Positions 34,922 to 45,694 of a stretch of 64,000 nucleotides of DNA are shown here, in pieces. Position 1 is the first letter of the stretch. Each line of letters opens with the position of its first letter. The translations under genes were made by a program, and so were the position numbers. Source of the stretch: Lojkania enalia (taxonomy: Eukaryota; Ascomycota; Dothideomycetes; Pleosporales). A model generated the notes under the pieces. It was not told the origin of the DNA. It saw nothing but the letters and a program-made list of their open reading frames with translations, and searched no databases. The stretch is taken from contig ML986604.1 in NCBI GenBank assembly GCA_010094045.1, forward strand, positions 67,512-131,511, read 5' to 3'.

Positions 34922-36978
34922 ATGGGCCTCTGGATCCTCTCGGACCATAAGCTGGAGCATGTGCCTGGTGAGTTTTTGTGATAGTGTAGCGGGGATGTGT
35001 GGATGGGAAGCTGATGGGGTATGTAGGGACGGCACTGGTTTTGGGGGATGAGGAGAGGAGGGAGGAGGAGCAGGAAGCTGTGGGGGGAGGAAGGGCAGAC
35101 GGGTTGAAGTATGATGGGACAGGAAGGATACTGCTGGTTCCGCAGCCGTCGGATGATCCTAATGATCCTCTGGTATGGAGTTTACTGTTCTGCTTGTCTA
35201 AAACTAATCCGGACAGAACTGGCCGCTATGGAAGCGCGACCTCATCGTCTGTATCCTCTCACTACTATCTGTCATCGCAGCGACCCTCTCTCCTCTCCTA
35301 GCCGCGGATACAGTCTCCCTTGCTATTTACTTCCGCCGCACATTCACCGATATGGCACTACTCACCGGATACCATCTTCTAGGTGTAGGACTTGCAGGTT
35401 TCCTATTCGTGCCCTCGGCCCGGATATGGGGGAAACGACACCTCTATCTACTAGGCACCGTGATCCTGATATTCAGCAGCGCATGGGGCGGCGGCAATGG
35501 CAAAAACTATGCCTCGCTCCTCTGGGCACGAATCTTCCAAGGGATCGGGCTCGCGCCCTTCGAAGCGCTGGTCAATGCTAGCGTAGGAGACCTATACCAC
35601 GTACATCAGCGGGGGATCCGCATGGCGCTGTCAAACCTGGCGCTGTTCGGTGGGGCCTTCTTCACGCCGGTACTGGTGGGGAAGATTGCGGATACGATGG
35701 GTTACCAGTGGACGTTTTACTTTGTGGCGATCTTTGCGGGCGCTATGTTGCCGCTTGTCGTATTCTTTGTGCCGGAGACGACATTTCGGAGGGATCAAGT
35801 ATTCGACATAGATACGATGGGGAACTTGATCAAGCCGCCCGCGAGGCCCGAGGCCAATGGGCATCAGAATGGGGTTGTGGGCGATGGGCCTGGGAAGACG
35901 GAGGGACAAGCGGATATTGACTCTGAGGCGGACACGCAAACGACGCCGGTGAAAGATACATGGCTGAAGAGCTTGAGGCCTTTTAATGGACGGAAGACAG
36001 ATGAGCGATATCTGCATCTACTACTCAGACCCTTTCCGCTGTTTTTCCATCCGGGGATATTATGGGTATGTGTATCACTCTACTACTTTATATTGTTATT
36101 TTTATTATTGTTTGGCTGATGTGGACAGGCGTGTCTAATCCAAGGTACGCTCATCGGCTGGACCGTCATGATCGGCGTGGTCCTTGCCGCCGTCTTCCTC
36201 GGCCCTCCACTCTGGTTTGGCGAAGTAGAAACCGGATACATGTACACCGGAGCCTTCGTCGGAGCAATTCTCGGCTTCATCCTCTGCGGCCTATTATCAG
36301 ACTGGTCCGCAAAGGTCCTAACGCGTTGGAACCACGGGGTCTACGAGCCGGAGTTCCGCATGGTGCTCGTCATCCCGCAGTTAATCTTAGGCTGTGCGGG
36401 GCTATATGGGTTTGGATACACAGCGGCGGATGCGGTGAGATATGGGTGGTTTTGGCCGGATTTCTTTTTTGCGTTGGAGGTTATGGGGATGGTGTGTGGG
36501 GCAGTGGCCAGCGCTTTGTATATTGTGGATGCACATCGTGAGTCCCTATTCTCTCTCTGAATCCTCATTCCCCTCCCTCCCCATCATCAGCATCAGAATA
36601 AAGAGGATTAAACGATACTAACAATCCAGGCGATATGTCCGTCGAGGGCTTCACCTGCCTCCTCGTCTTCAAAAACCTCTTCTCCTTCGGCCTAACATTC
36701 AAGGGGTACGATTGGCTAGTCCAGGGCGACGTGAAGCCTGTTTTCGTGGCGATTAGCAGTGTGCAGGTGGGCGTTTGCATGCTTACTATTCCCATGTGTG
36801 AGTCTTTTTTCTCCTTTCGATTCATTTCTAAGGTTTGGGTTTGTTGCTGATATTGAGGGCAGATATTTTTGGGAAGAAGAGTAGGTCATTTTTCCATCGG
36901 CATAATGTGTTTTTCAAGATTACGGATTGGGTGGCGGATGAGTTGGTGATGGTTGCTGGTTTGTTCAAGTTTTGGTAG
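34922..36978 (+). CDS. MFS transporter, DHA1/Hol1-like
   Basis: 577-residue transporter of the drug:H+ antiporter-1 group. Exons: 34922-34967, 35027-35172, 35217-36065, 36129-36537, 36630-36797, 36863-36978 (578 codons). The start MGLWILSDHKLEHVPGT is the usual N-terminus of the Hol1-like branch. The loop PSARIWGKRHLYLLG follows TM2, and RIFQGIGLAPFEAL with SVGDLYHVHQRGIRM matches the conserved TM4-5 region. A polar central loop (about 270-330) separates the two six-helix halves. Yeast Hol1 moves polyamines and cations, but substrate cannot be told here. The 44-nt intron 2 is among the shortest in the window. The gene ends about 20 bp before a T22 run. Confidence 0.87.
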
Positions 36979-37649
36979 TAAGAGAGGTATTGCGAGGGTT
37001 TTTTTTTTTTTTTTTTTTTTGGCTATGGGATATCCCGTTTGTATAGTTGTGGTTTTGTTGGAGATCTTGATTTGGGTTTGATAATACTTAATTCATACAG
37101 ATGCGCAAGACATATAAGAGATGTGTAGAAGTGAGTGGTATTGCCTATTGGAGTATTGTGATTTATGAATATCTACTTGTGGCATTCTATCCTAGTTAGA
37201 TATTTAGATATGTGTTTTACAATGCTAAATAGATGATGTGCAAGAGCTATCAAAGCAGTAAATAATGTATTGCTGGTTTCCGACAGGACTTATTGCGAAT
37301 GGACATCCGAATTCTTAGGCTTTTGCTTGCTCTTGATGGAAGTTGAATGCTGCTTTATGAGCCAGTACAACCGAAAATTCTCATGCATACTCCACTACTA
37401 ATCATAACTTTGCAGCTCGATAAACAAAGGACTACTAGACAAGACCGATAGCATCATCAGTCTGATGAGGGCGTGCGTCAGCCAATGAGCGAGCTCCAGA
37501 AGGCGTTTACGCTGCTAGCTGCTCTTGGCGCCCTCGCAAGATTCGAATCTGCCTCTAGTCCGGAGACCTCCTACACCACCATCACTCCCGCCAACACCGC
37601 AATTGACCCTCTCCCCTTCCCATAGCCGAGGAGCCAGCTTCACACCGCC
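36979..37649. other. Intergenic
   Basis: The MFS 3' region and the cytochrome c1 promoter. It starts with a T22 tract (36999-37020); no gene seen. Confidence 0.55.
36999..37020. repeat. T22 homopolymer
   Basis: Run of 22 T just after the MFS stop codon. Confidence 0.9.
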
Positions 37650-38982
37650 ATGTTGGCTCGTTCGGCTCTCCGTTCGGCGCGCTCGGTCGGCGCAGCAACC
37701 CGCAATGCTGCTAGCAAGACAGCTTCGGTACGATTCCGATCATCCCATCTCAGCGCACAGCTCCGGCGAGCTCCCGCCATCCCATCTTGGGGCGTATAGT
37801 ACTGCTGTGGGCCATTACTTAGCCAATTGATACATGTGCTGATGAATTGAGTTATACAGCGTCCGGCCTCAACGTCCAGCTCAACAGCCGAGGAAGCGGC
37901 TTCGTCCTGGAAGGCGAACGCCCTCCCCTACGGAGCCACGGTAGTCGCGATCGGATCTGTTGCGTGGTACTATCATATGTTCGGACGTGATGTCGATGCC
38001 ATGACGCCGGCGGAAGAAGGGTGAGTGAGCCTAGTGCGGACGGGTGGACGAGGAAATATTTGGGCGCGAGCAATTGTCATCGACGCAGGGCTGACGGATC
38101 GCTATTACAGTCTCCACCCAACACAGTATCCTTGGGAGCACACGAAATGGTACAAGACATTTGACCATCAAGCGTAAGTATCCCCAATGCGAACATATCA
38201 TGCAAGCCTAACTAGGAATCTCTAGCCTACGCCGTGGCTTCCAGGTCTACCGTGAAGTTTGTGCCTCCTGCCATTCCCTTGCCCGAATCCCCTACCGCTC
38301 CCTCGTCGGTACCGTCATGACAGTCAACGAAGCCAAGGCCCTGGCCGAAGAAAACGAGTACGATACCGAGCCTAACGACCAGGGCGACATAGAGAAGCGC
38401 CCTGGAAAGCTTTCCGATTACCTCCCATCTCCCTACAAGAACGATGAGGCTGCTCGTGCGGCCAACAACGGCGCTCTGCCCCCGGATCTATCTCTTATAG
38501 TCAAGGCGCGACATGGAGGCTGCGACTACATCTTCAGCTTGTTGACCGGATACCCTGAGGAGCCGCCAGCAGGAGCTGTGGTCCAGGAGGGCCTCAACTT
38601 CAACCCCTACTTCCCTGGTACCGGGATTGCTATGGCCCGTGTGCTTTATGATGACTTGGTCGAATACGAGGATGGAACTCCGGCCTCAACCTCTCAGATG
38701 GCTAAGGATGTTGTCGAGTTTTTGAACTGGGCCGCTGAACCGGAGATGGATGACCGCAAGAAGATGGGTTGGAAGGTGTTGGCTGTTACAAGCGTGCTTA
38801 CTGCGATCTCCATTTGGGTTAAGAGGTGAGCTCTCATGACCCGGGCATGACATTGAGGATCATGAAGTTAACAATCTTATAGGTACAAGTGGGCTCCGAT
38901 CAAGTCAAGGAAACTGATCTACAACCCTCCCGTCCAGAGCAGCATCCTAGACAAGCTCCCCAAGCCGAACAAGAAATCATAA
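37650..38982 (+). CDS. CYT1: Cytochrome c1, mitochondrial
   Basis: 333-residue haem subunit of respiratory complex III; it passes electrons from the Rieske protein to cytochrome c in the intermembrane space. Exons: 37650-37727, 37860-38020, 38111-38173, 38226-38825, 38883-38982 (334 codons). The Arg-rich presequence (residues 1-26, one exon) and the hydrophobic stretch [16 protein letters not shown] form the usual two-part import and sorting signal. The haem site is VCASCHS (Cys113, Cys116, His117), followed by [30 protein letters not shown] and [13 protein letters not shown] are conserved; the last holds the axial Met. The single C-terminal membrane anchor is [20 protein letters not shown]. 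Complete and highly conserved. Confidence 0.96.
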
Positions 38983-41082
38983 GCAATGGTAATCGGATTT
39001 TGGAGGATAGAAGGGATTAGGGATGTGTGTTCTATACTTGTACAGTGTCAGCAAATCTACCTTAAAAGAGCGAGAGCTTTTTTCTGCCATGCCTAGATTT
39101 TTTTTTCTTTGTGTGTGTGTGATGTCGGTAGATACCGTTGACTGCTTGGTTCGTAGGTGGAATTGGTAGGTGGAGTTGTAGAGATGATGTATCATCAATG
39201 CAGGTTTTCTTTGATTTATCAATGTGAGGTGTGTGTGATGTGTGACTGAGATGTGTGAATGTGATCTTTACGGGATGGTACAGCGTGCAGAGTGTGGAGT
39301 AGGCTTATCTAGGTGATATGTAAGGGGATGTGTGAAGGCTGACATAGGATTTAGCACCGGCTTTGGTATGCAGAGCTAAAGTGATAATGGGATTATTCCT
39401 GTGAAAGACTGAACTAGAAAATAGAAATTTTAAAGCAAAAACGATAGGGCGTAATATTGAATTACATTACTATAGCAAGGGAATCTTAATATAACCCATA
39501 TCGTAGTCTACATTCACTCACTTCTTCGCCTTCGCCTTCGTCTTTACTCTATCCTTATCCTCCATATACTCACCCGTCATCGCAGTACGCATCGAAGATC
39601 TCCCTGTCCCGTCTTTGATACTCGACAGCCGCTTTAATCGAGTTCCTAACCAAGATATCGAAGAAACGTCTTTCATTTCCCCGCATATCCTCCTCACAAG
39701 CACCCTCCATTTCGCCCAGAAGCGCCTAGTAGAGCTCCTAAGGCGGCATTCCATGATTCTCAAAACTCCTCAGCCTTTCCGTGACTTTAGTAAAGAGAGC
39801 TTCTGTCCGTAGGTCGAGGAGTCTAGCAGCGAAGGGCCGGCTAACCTGACGCCCCTCCCAGATAATAGTTGATGATGCTTCGATAGCTAGTCCCCCAATC
39901 ATACCCCTCCCCTTCCCCAACCAATGCATCCCTCAACTCCGCCGCATAGTCTAAGATCTCTTTCCCAAGGGCCCGCAGCCGTTATGCGGTAACCGCAACA
40001 ATATACGCGCGAACCCCGCCACCATCCCTTCCATATCCGTAACAAACACTTTATTAATCCCCGTCCCCCTTCCAGTGACCAGTTCCCTCATCGGCACTCC
40101 ACACAGCTCCGCCTACCGCATGCTGATTAACGATGCCGCGGTCGGACACGAAGCGTTTATGACTTTCCCGGTTAATAGTTCTTACTAGCAGAGCAGGCAG
40201 TTGTGCTAGCTACTCGAAACCTACCAACCCCTTAAACGCATCGATCTGAGGATGTGACAGCAGGGAAAGCGTACGGTTCGTCTTGCTCCGTGGTGCTATC
40301 TGTGGAATGGAACGAAAGGTCGTGAAAGGACAGATTTTGTTGAACAATGGTTGAGAGGATCGGGGGGCAGAGAAAGACTCTTGGCAGATGTGGGGGTGTT
40401 CGGGGCTTCGTTAGACTAATTATGAGGCGAAGAGGATTTGCGTGAGCTTGTTGATGAAGGTGGGAAGGTCGAGGATGGTGTATTTGCTAGCGGCGAGGCC
40501 AGGGGTGAGGAGTTGCGAGGCCAATTCCATCCACTACAGAAATGATCTTGATGGCAAGGGGGTGAGTTGGTTGCTTGGTCTCGGAAAAGGTATAGCGAGA
40601 AGTGGTTTGGAGTCTGCAATTTGTGGTTGGTTGTGAAACGAGAGATGGAGGAAATGGTCGGAGGCCTGGCATATATGAATAAGGGAAGAACCCCAGATCA
40701 CATAGGCACTGATAGATCACAGTGCAACTGAAATTCAATTTCTACCAAGAAGCCGCTTCGCTACCAAAAATTATACGTCCATGAATTGCAATTCATAGTA
40801 TGTCCATCGTAGATCTAAGCGCAACCATGGTTTATGCATTTATCTCTAATTCTAATCGTACTACTTCCTCGGTCGATTCCATTATAGAAGCTACGCCGCC
40901 CTTGTATTCCTCCCTATATCGGCAATTAAGAGAGATAATTCCAAAATTCTACCTTTAAATCACTTAACATGCGCTCTTCACTAGACAAGGCCTTGACCAT
41001 AAGATGAAGGAACCTACTCTATCCTTCCCAAAGTACTAACTCGCCCGCCTCCGTCCACTCCTCCTTCACGGATAGGATAAGC
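38983..41082. other. Decayed region with minus-strand coding traces
   Basis: No intact gene. Minus-strand frames at 39518-39763 and 39738-39929, and a stretch near 39950-40060, give protein-like but interrupted segments (for example GKEILDYAAELRDAL and YDWGTSYRSIINYYLGG) split by stops and frameshifts. I do not recognise the family. Another such trace lies at about 40416-40740. TG-rich simple sequence lies near 39110-39290. Confidence 0.4.
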
Positions 41083-41945
41083 GAATCAAAGAGTCTGTGT
41101 GGGGGAAACGATCAAGGCCATTCTTGACATGTCATTATTTTGACTCCTAAACATGTCGTCAATCGCCTTGCACAAGGCAGTGTACATGCTCTTTGCAATC
41201 GACCTCATCAAGACCGTCAATAATTTCGGAAACCTCCCATCCCAATCGAGACCAACCTCATTCCCTTGGTCCTGCACCATCTTCCAGAAATTGTCCGCTA
41301 CATGATCCTATGGCCTGACCGGCCGGGCACACAACAAGGAAAACACCCATCATCCGGTTTGTCCGCCGCATGCTAAATCCTATGCGATGCATACACAAGC
41401 CTCTCCTCTGGGAATCAGAAGCAAGTAGCCGCAACACGCACCATATACGATACGACATGGTTCGCCATATGTCTAGTATCCACGGCCTTTAATCTCACCC
41501 TCTACACATCGGTCCATCTTTTACCTTCCCGCGCAGATGCATGAGCGGAATGCGACTCCGCTCCACTTGATGCTGCTTTTTTTTTTTTTCTTCGTACGAC
41601 ATCGCGGGCCCTGGCGATCCATAAGGCATGTATTTGCGCTGAGCGCGAACCAGTGTTTGATGCAGCGCTCGCCAACGACGTGGCCACATTTGCAGGGTAG
41701 CTAGACGGTTTCTCGACTTATAGACTCATGCAAAATGGTAACCCATCGAAATGAGCGATGTTTGCGGCATTATAAGTTTCTTCCGGCTCGCCGAGCGGCA
41801 CGCCGCATATCATGCAGCTTTCTCTAGTATGATTGCCGTCAAGGTACTTTAAAACTGCGAGGAAGTCTTTGTACGATGGGAGCGTGTTACGTTGTGCGTT
41901 GTTCTGTGATTCCGGCCTAGAGTCTTGCGAAGTGTCGGCCGGCAT
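41083..41945 (-). pseudogene. Broken RING-finger gene 1
   Basis: The minus-strand start at 41945 reads MPADTSQDSRPESQ and then, near residues 40-50, ESCMICGVPLGEPEETYNAA, the first Cys pair of a RING. The frame stops at 41718. About 20 bp on, in another frame and just after a TAG codon, the sequence reads LPCKCGHVVGERCIKHWF then ANTCLMDRQGPRC, the rest of the RING. A possible C-terminal piece (FWKMVQDQGNEVGLDWDGRF) lies at 41280-41086. So a RING E3-type gene is disabled by at least one frameshift and one nonsense codon; an A10 run after the RING could be a further slip site. The 5' flank carries the conserved non-coding block. Confidence 0.6.
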
Positions 41946-42008
41946 TTCTGGGACATTGTCTTGCGAGCTGTTAGGCTCAGATTCTTCGCTGTCGTTGATT
42001 TATGATTG

Positions 42009-42186
42009 TGGTGAGAGGCGAATCTTGTCTCAGGGAGGGAGATCAGGAGCTGAACTAGTTGATTGAAGATGGCCAGCGGGCCATATTTATGTACATGAAA
42101 AAGGGGTATATCAGCTGATATCCAGCGTGATATCCGGCGTGATATCGACCGTGATAACGTACGTCGATATCTGATACAGCTCGGCA
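42009..42186 (-). repeat. Conserved non-coding block, copy 2, with 12-bp array
   Basis: The reverse strand matches 17915-18046 almost base for base over about 130 bp, including the inverted repeat ATGGCC-N4-GGCCAT. It differs by an insertion of about 50 bp made of 12-bp GATATC units. It lies about 65 bp upstream of the start codon of broken RING gene 1 and is probably its promoter/leader. Confidence 0.75.
42117..42171. repeat. 12-bp GATATC tandem array
   Basis: GATATC (once GATAAC) occurs at 42117, 42129, 42141, 42153 and 42166, so the spacing is 12, 12, 12 and 13 bp. The unit is about CGTGATATCCGG. Copy 1 of the surrounding block has a single GATATC here. Confidence 0.85.
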
Positions 42187-42189
42187 GAC

Positions 42190-43655
42190 TAGCCAAAATC
42201 CTCATAACAATGATAAAGGTAGTTCCGGGGGAGGGGGGGAATTGCGCGAAGGAACTCTTAGGAGTGGTGATTAGAGGGTCTATTTCTTTTCTAGTTGTTG
42301 GTGTTGCAGAAGAGGGCTTGGGCTTCGTAGTCCGGAATAGCGGAAGGTTGGGAAAGAATCTCATATAATTGAATGGCAATATTCATCGGTTATTGTGCGT
42401 AAATGTATTCAATTAACATGACAGGATTGATTCGTTCCGACGCTGTTGCCCAATCAAGAATTAAACATTGTGTGATGTTCATAGTTGATAGCAGTGTCAC
42501 GTATCTGATGAATGCGGTATTTGAGGACTTATAAAGAAATGTTACATATTAAGCTATATTCTCAAGGTGGAAAATTGTCAAAATATATGGCGCTTCCAGG
42601 TCTCCCCATACATCAGTATCTGCTCAGTAGCAGTACTACTCGCAAATTTATTTTTAGGGGTTTTTTCTTTTTTTTTTTTTTTTTTTTGTTGTTGCAGTAA
42701 GATCCAAGAATAGGTACTCACAATCCAATGTTGTCTTAACGAATCTTCGCGTAGTACCAGAGGAATTAATGCATATTCTTGGCAACAGCACATTGTATTC
42801 TTCATGTCACGAGCGGCTCTTACAGGCCCTAAAATGTGGCTTTAGTATTGACTTAATCGGGATATCACATTCCCATGTCTCTAATAAATTGTTTATCTAA
42901 AGAATCGATTTGTAGTAAGATATGGATGTGATAACAAGTTAGAAATAACGATTAGTTCTTAGTATTAAATTCAACGATTTAGATGGTCGGATGTATATTT
43001 TAGACAAAGAGATGCCAAAAGTTTACGGCCCTTGTAATAAATAATGGTACCTGCAATTCTCCGAGGTCGTATGTATACAACTCTGCTCATAAACATGAAC
43101 ATTACAACGTTACAATGTAAAAAAAATTATTATTATTTTTTTTCTGTATGTACATCTATTCTAGCGCTAGTTCCGGATCCCCTTGCTGCTCTTACTCACG
43201 TTGTTGCTATGGCACTTCTTGCTATACTTCATCTATCTAAAGCCCTTGATCCGGCCCATTTGGTCCACTCAACCAATCGAGATATTCTTGCATATCTGTA
43301 TCCCGCCTTAGTTCATAAACCCTTGTTTCAAGACTTACTCGGACTTTAACCACTTGCTTCCCTATCTGCACCTGGCTATTGTTGGCCCGGATATCTTTCA
43401 AAGAGTCTAGAAACAGCTGCGCTGCAATTTGTTATACAGGACCTCGGACTGCATTATATTCCCGCTATTAAAATGAAGTTTATCGAGAAGAAAAGAGAGT
43501 AGATCTCTACGCCACTTCTCATACAAGAGCTTCGCCTACGGAGGAAGCTGACTACTACAATCGAGGCTGGCACCGGGTTCAAGTTTCTCCATCATGCCCG
43601 GGAATCTACTAGCAAGATTTATATATGACTCGACATGAGGTACGCTTCGTAACCA
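42190..43655. other. AT-rich gene-free interval
   Basis: A G-rich run at 42227-42239, a T20 tract (42668-42687) and AT-rich DNA. A 101-codon plus-strand frame (43044-43349) is not recognised. At 42495 a sequence starting TGTCACGTATC resembles the first 11 bases of the LTR-like family but then departs from it. Confidence 0.45.
42668..42687. repeat. T20 homopolymer
   Basis: Run of 20 T, preceded by a further T6C. Confidence 0.9.
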
Positions 43656-44363
43656 TCAACATCCTCCTAGACGTTGTGCCATATATAAATCATTTCCGTT
43701 TCTGACAGTTTTGAGAACCGGCATATGATGCGAACCATGATAAGGGCTATATGGTGCCTCCCTTCCACTCTTACGGTTTGTGACTCGTTCCAGTCTTCCT
43801 TCATTAGTGTACGAAGCGGGCTCCTCAATAAATTGCTTAGACTCATTATAGTAACTTGAAAAGCCTTCTAAGTCTTCTTTAGGGCAACCTCCACATAGGC
43901 ACACTCTGTCCAGGAGACAATCTGTTGCTCCACCGTTCGTAAACAAATCCATTAAGCACGTGTGCCCGACAATATGCCCAGACTTTCAAGAAAGCCGCAC
44001 CGGTCTGTCAAAGAGAAACTTTTCCGGAAACAGCAGCTCACTGAGCATCAACCATTTTTCGGAATCAAAATAGTTACGAGCCATTAGTTCTAATTCCTAG
44101 AACGAAATCCGGCATATAGGGCAGAATTAATCGGGGGGAAGCCTGATTTTCTCGGCGAACTCAAGGTTGGATATAAGGTCAGCGAAAGCGAGGAAGATCG
44201 ATGGGGGGTCCCTAAGTGTGAGGCCGGTGGATTTTTCGGACTCGAGATCTCCTAGACTCTCTGGCTCCGGAATTGGAACATTTGGGTTGTCTATTTCTGG
44301 TATTGGAACATCTGGATCATCCCCTTCTGATATTGAAACATTCGACACATTCTCTTCAGACAT
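43656..44363 (-). pseudogene. Broken RING-finger gene 2
   Basis: The minus-strand start at 44363 reads MSEENVSNVS. A short repeat follows (DDPDVPIPE / DNPNVPIPE), then SIFLAFADLISNLEFAEKIRLPPD. One frame continues through three stop codons: TAA at 44127-44129, TAG at 44097-44099, TGA at 43986-43988. Between and after them it reads FCPICRISF, then PVRLS-stop-KSGHIVGHTCLMDL, then DCLLDRVCLCGGC. This is a RING layout in which the Cys before KSGH is replaced by the TGA. The order resembles broken RING gene 1, so the two are likely paralogues. An earlier in-frame ATG at 44636 is possible but the extra residues look non-coding. Confidence 0.62.
44268..44345. repeat. About 30-bp tandem repeat inside broken RING gene 2
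   Basis: Roughly 2.5 units containing GATATTGRAACATYTGG or close variants, coding on the minus strand for ten-residue repeats of the type D-x-P-x-V-P-I-P-E-x. Confidence 0.65.
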
Positions 44364-44636
44364 AGTGGTTAGCTCGTATGTTGCGAAGAGTACTAGTATG
44401 TGAACAGTGTATATCATATGCAGAGAAACTACTGCCTTTTGATAAGGGAACAGTGTTAAAAGAGCCGGCGAAGGGCACACGTTGCAGACTGCTTTCAACT
44501 CTACAACTACATAGACAATGAAAGGTCTTCTACATAGACTCGATTCATCCCCAAATTCAAATTCGTGCTTAGTCAGGACAGGGTTTACACCTGCCGTATG
44601 GTCACTGATGCCTACCTTGCATAATTGCAACACCAC

Positions 44637-45694
44637 CTAAGATATTCTCGTTTCAAGCTCGAAACACAAAAATCTGATGTAGACTAATCATTTATTTGTA
44701 TCGCTAGAAACCAAAAATTACAGAGAAATCAGTGCCGAATCCTTCATTACCTCGCTAGGAATCTTTCAATTATTCCATAGTAGTACCGATTTCATTATTT
44801 AGTAGCTCTCCCTTCCTAGAGCAAGCATCAGTTAATTTTGGCGAACACCATGACATCATATCACTGCAACCAGCACTTCAGTCATATTAATGAGCAGCCT
44901 TCTACAGATACAACATCGCCCAATCCTTTCATCTCCTCACAACAGTATCGATTCGAAAATTTCGTAGCTTTTCCTTCCCTGTGAAAGCAACCACTCGAAC
45001 GCTCCAAACAGCACATATCCCATCGTAGCAGCCAGCAGTCACACCTCCTATCAACAATAAGCAGTTTTGCACAACGTCCCCAATCCTTTATCACCTCACC
45101 CGTGATCTCCTTCTTCGCAACACTATCTATTCTAGCATCACATCATCACTCTACTAGACACTATTACTCAAACCCACCAATCACATCACACACATCATAG
45201 CACTTAGTTCTAAAGCCTCTCAACAAGTACTCCACCCAAAAACACCCATCTAGAATTCACAACTGCCCAAACTAATACCCTAGCCAGCTACCTACTCCCG
45301 TCCAACCATGCCCCCGAACCCCATATTCCACCATAGTATGTATATATGTATCCCAAATCCCTAATACCCTCTTATCCCATCTCCACATAAACAATGCCAA
45401 TTGGTATCAGTGCCATAAACGAAATGCCATCACCCAAAGAAGAAAATAAGAGAAAAGACAAGCAAAACGCCAGTAAAATGCCCTTTTCAGTCCATGAAAT
45501 GCCACGCTAAAGAGAGATTTCGAGTCATGAATACCCACTGAGCGTAACCAGTGTCCAAAGAACTCCCAAACCATAGAAGAATCGCTAAAAAGGGGAATGT
45601 AGAATTTTTCTTTCTGATCATCTTTGCCTCGCATCCGCTAGCGCCGAGGTATCAGAACATTGAACATTGTTCTTCCACAGCAACGTTGTTCGTC
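44637..45694. other. Intergenic
   Basis: AC-rich 3' region of the large RING ligase gene plus unassigned DNA. Short frames at 44882-45094 and 45407-45634 are not recognised. Confidence 0.5.

Noticed and set aside
37530..37560. AGATTCGAATCT, tRNA T-arm look-alike
   Set aside because: No G53-C61 pair and no cloverleaf.
41849..42379. 176-codon minus-strand frame
   Set aside because: Its Arg/Ser/Ile repeats come from the 12-bp GATATC array and it overlaps the RING remnant in another frame.
42495..42505. Fourth LTR-like copy
   Set aside because: Only the first 11 bases (TGTCACGTATC) match; the rest is unrelated.
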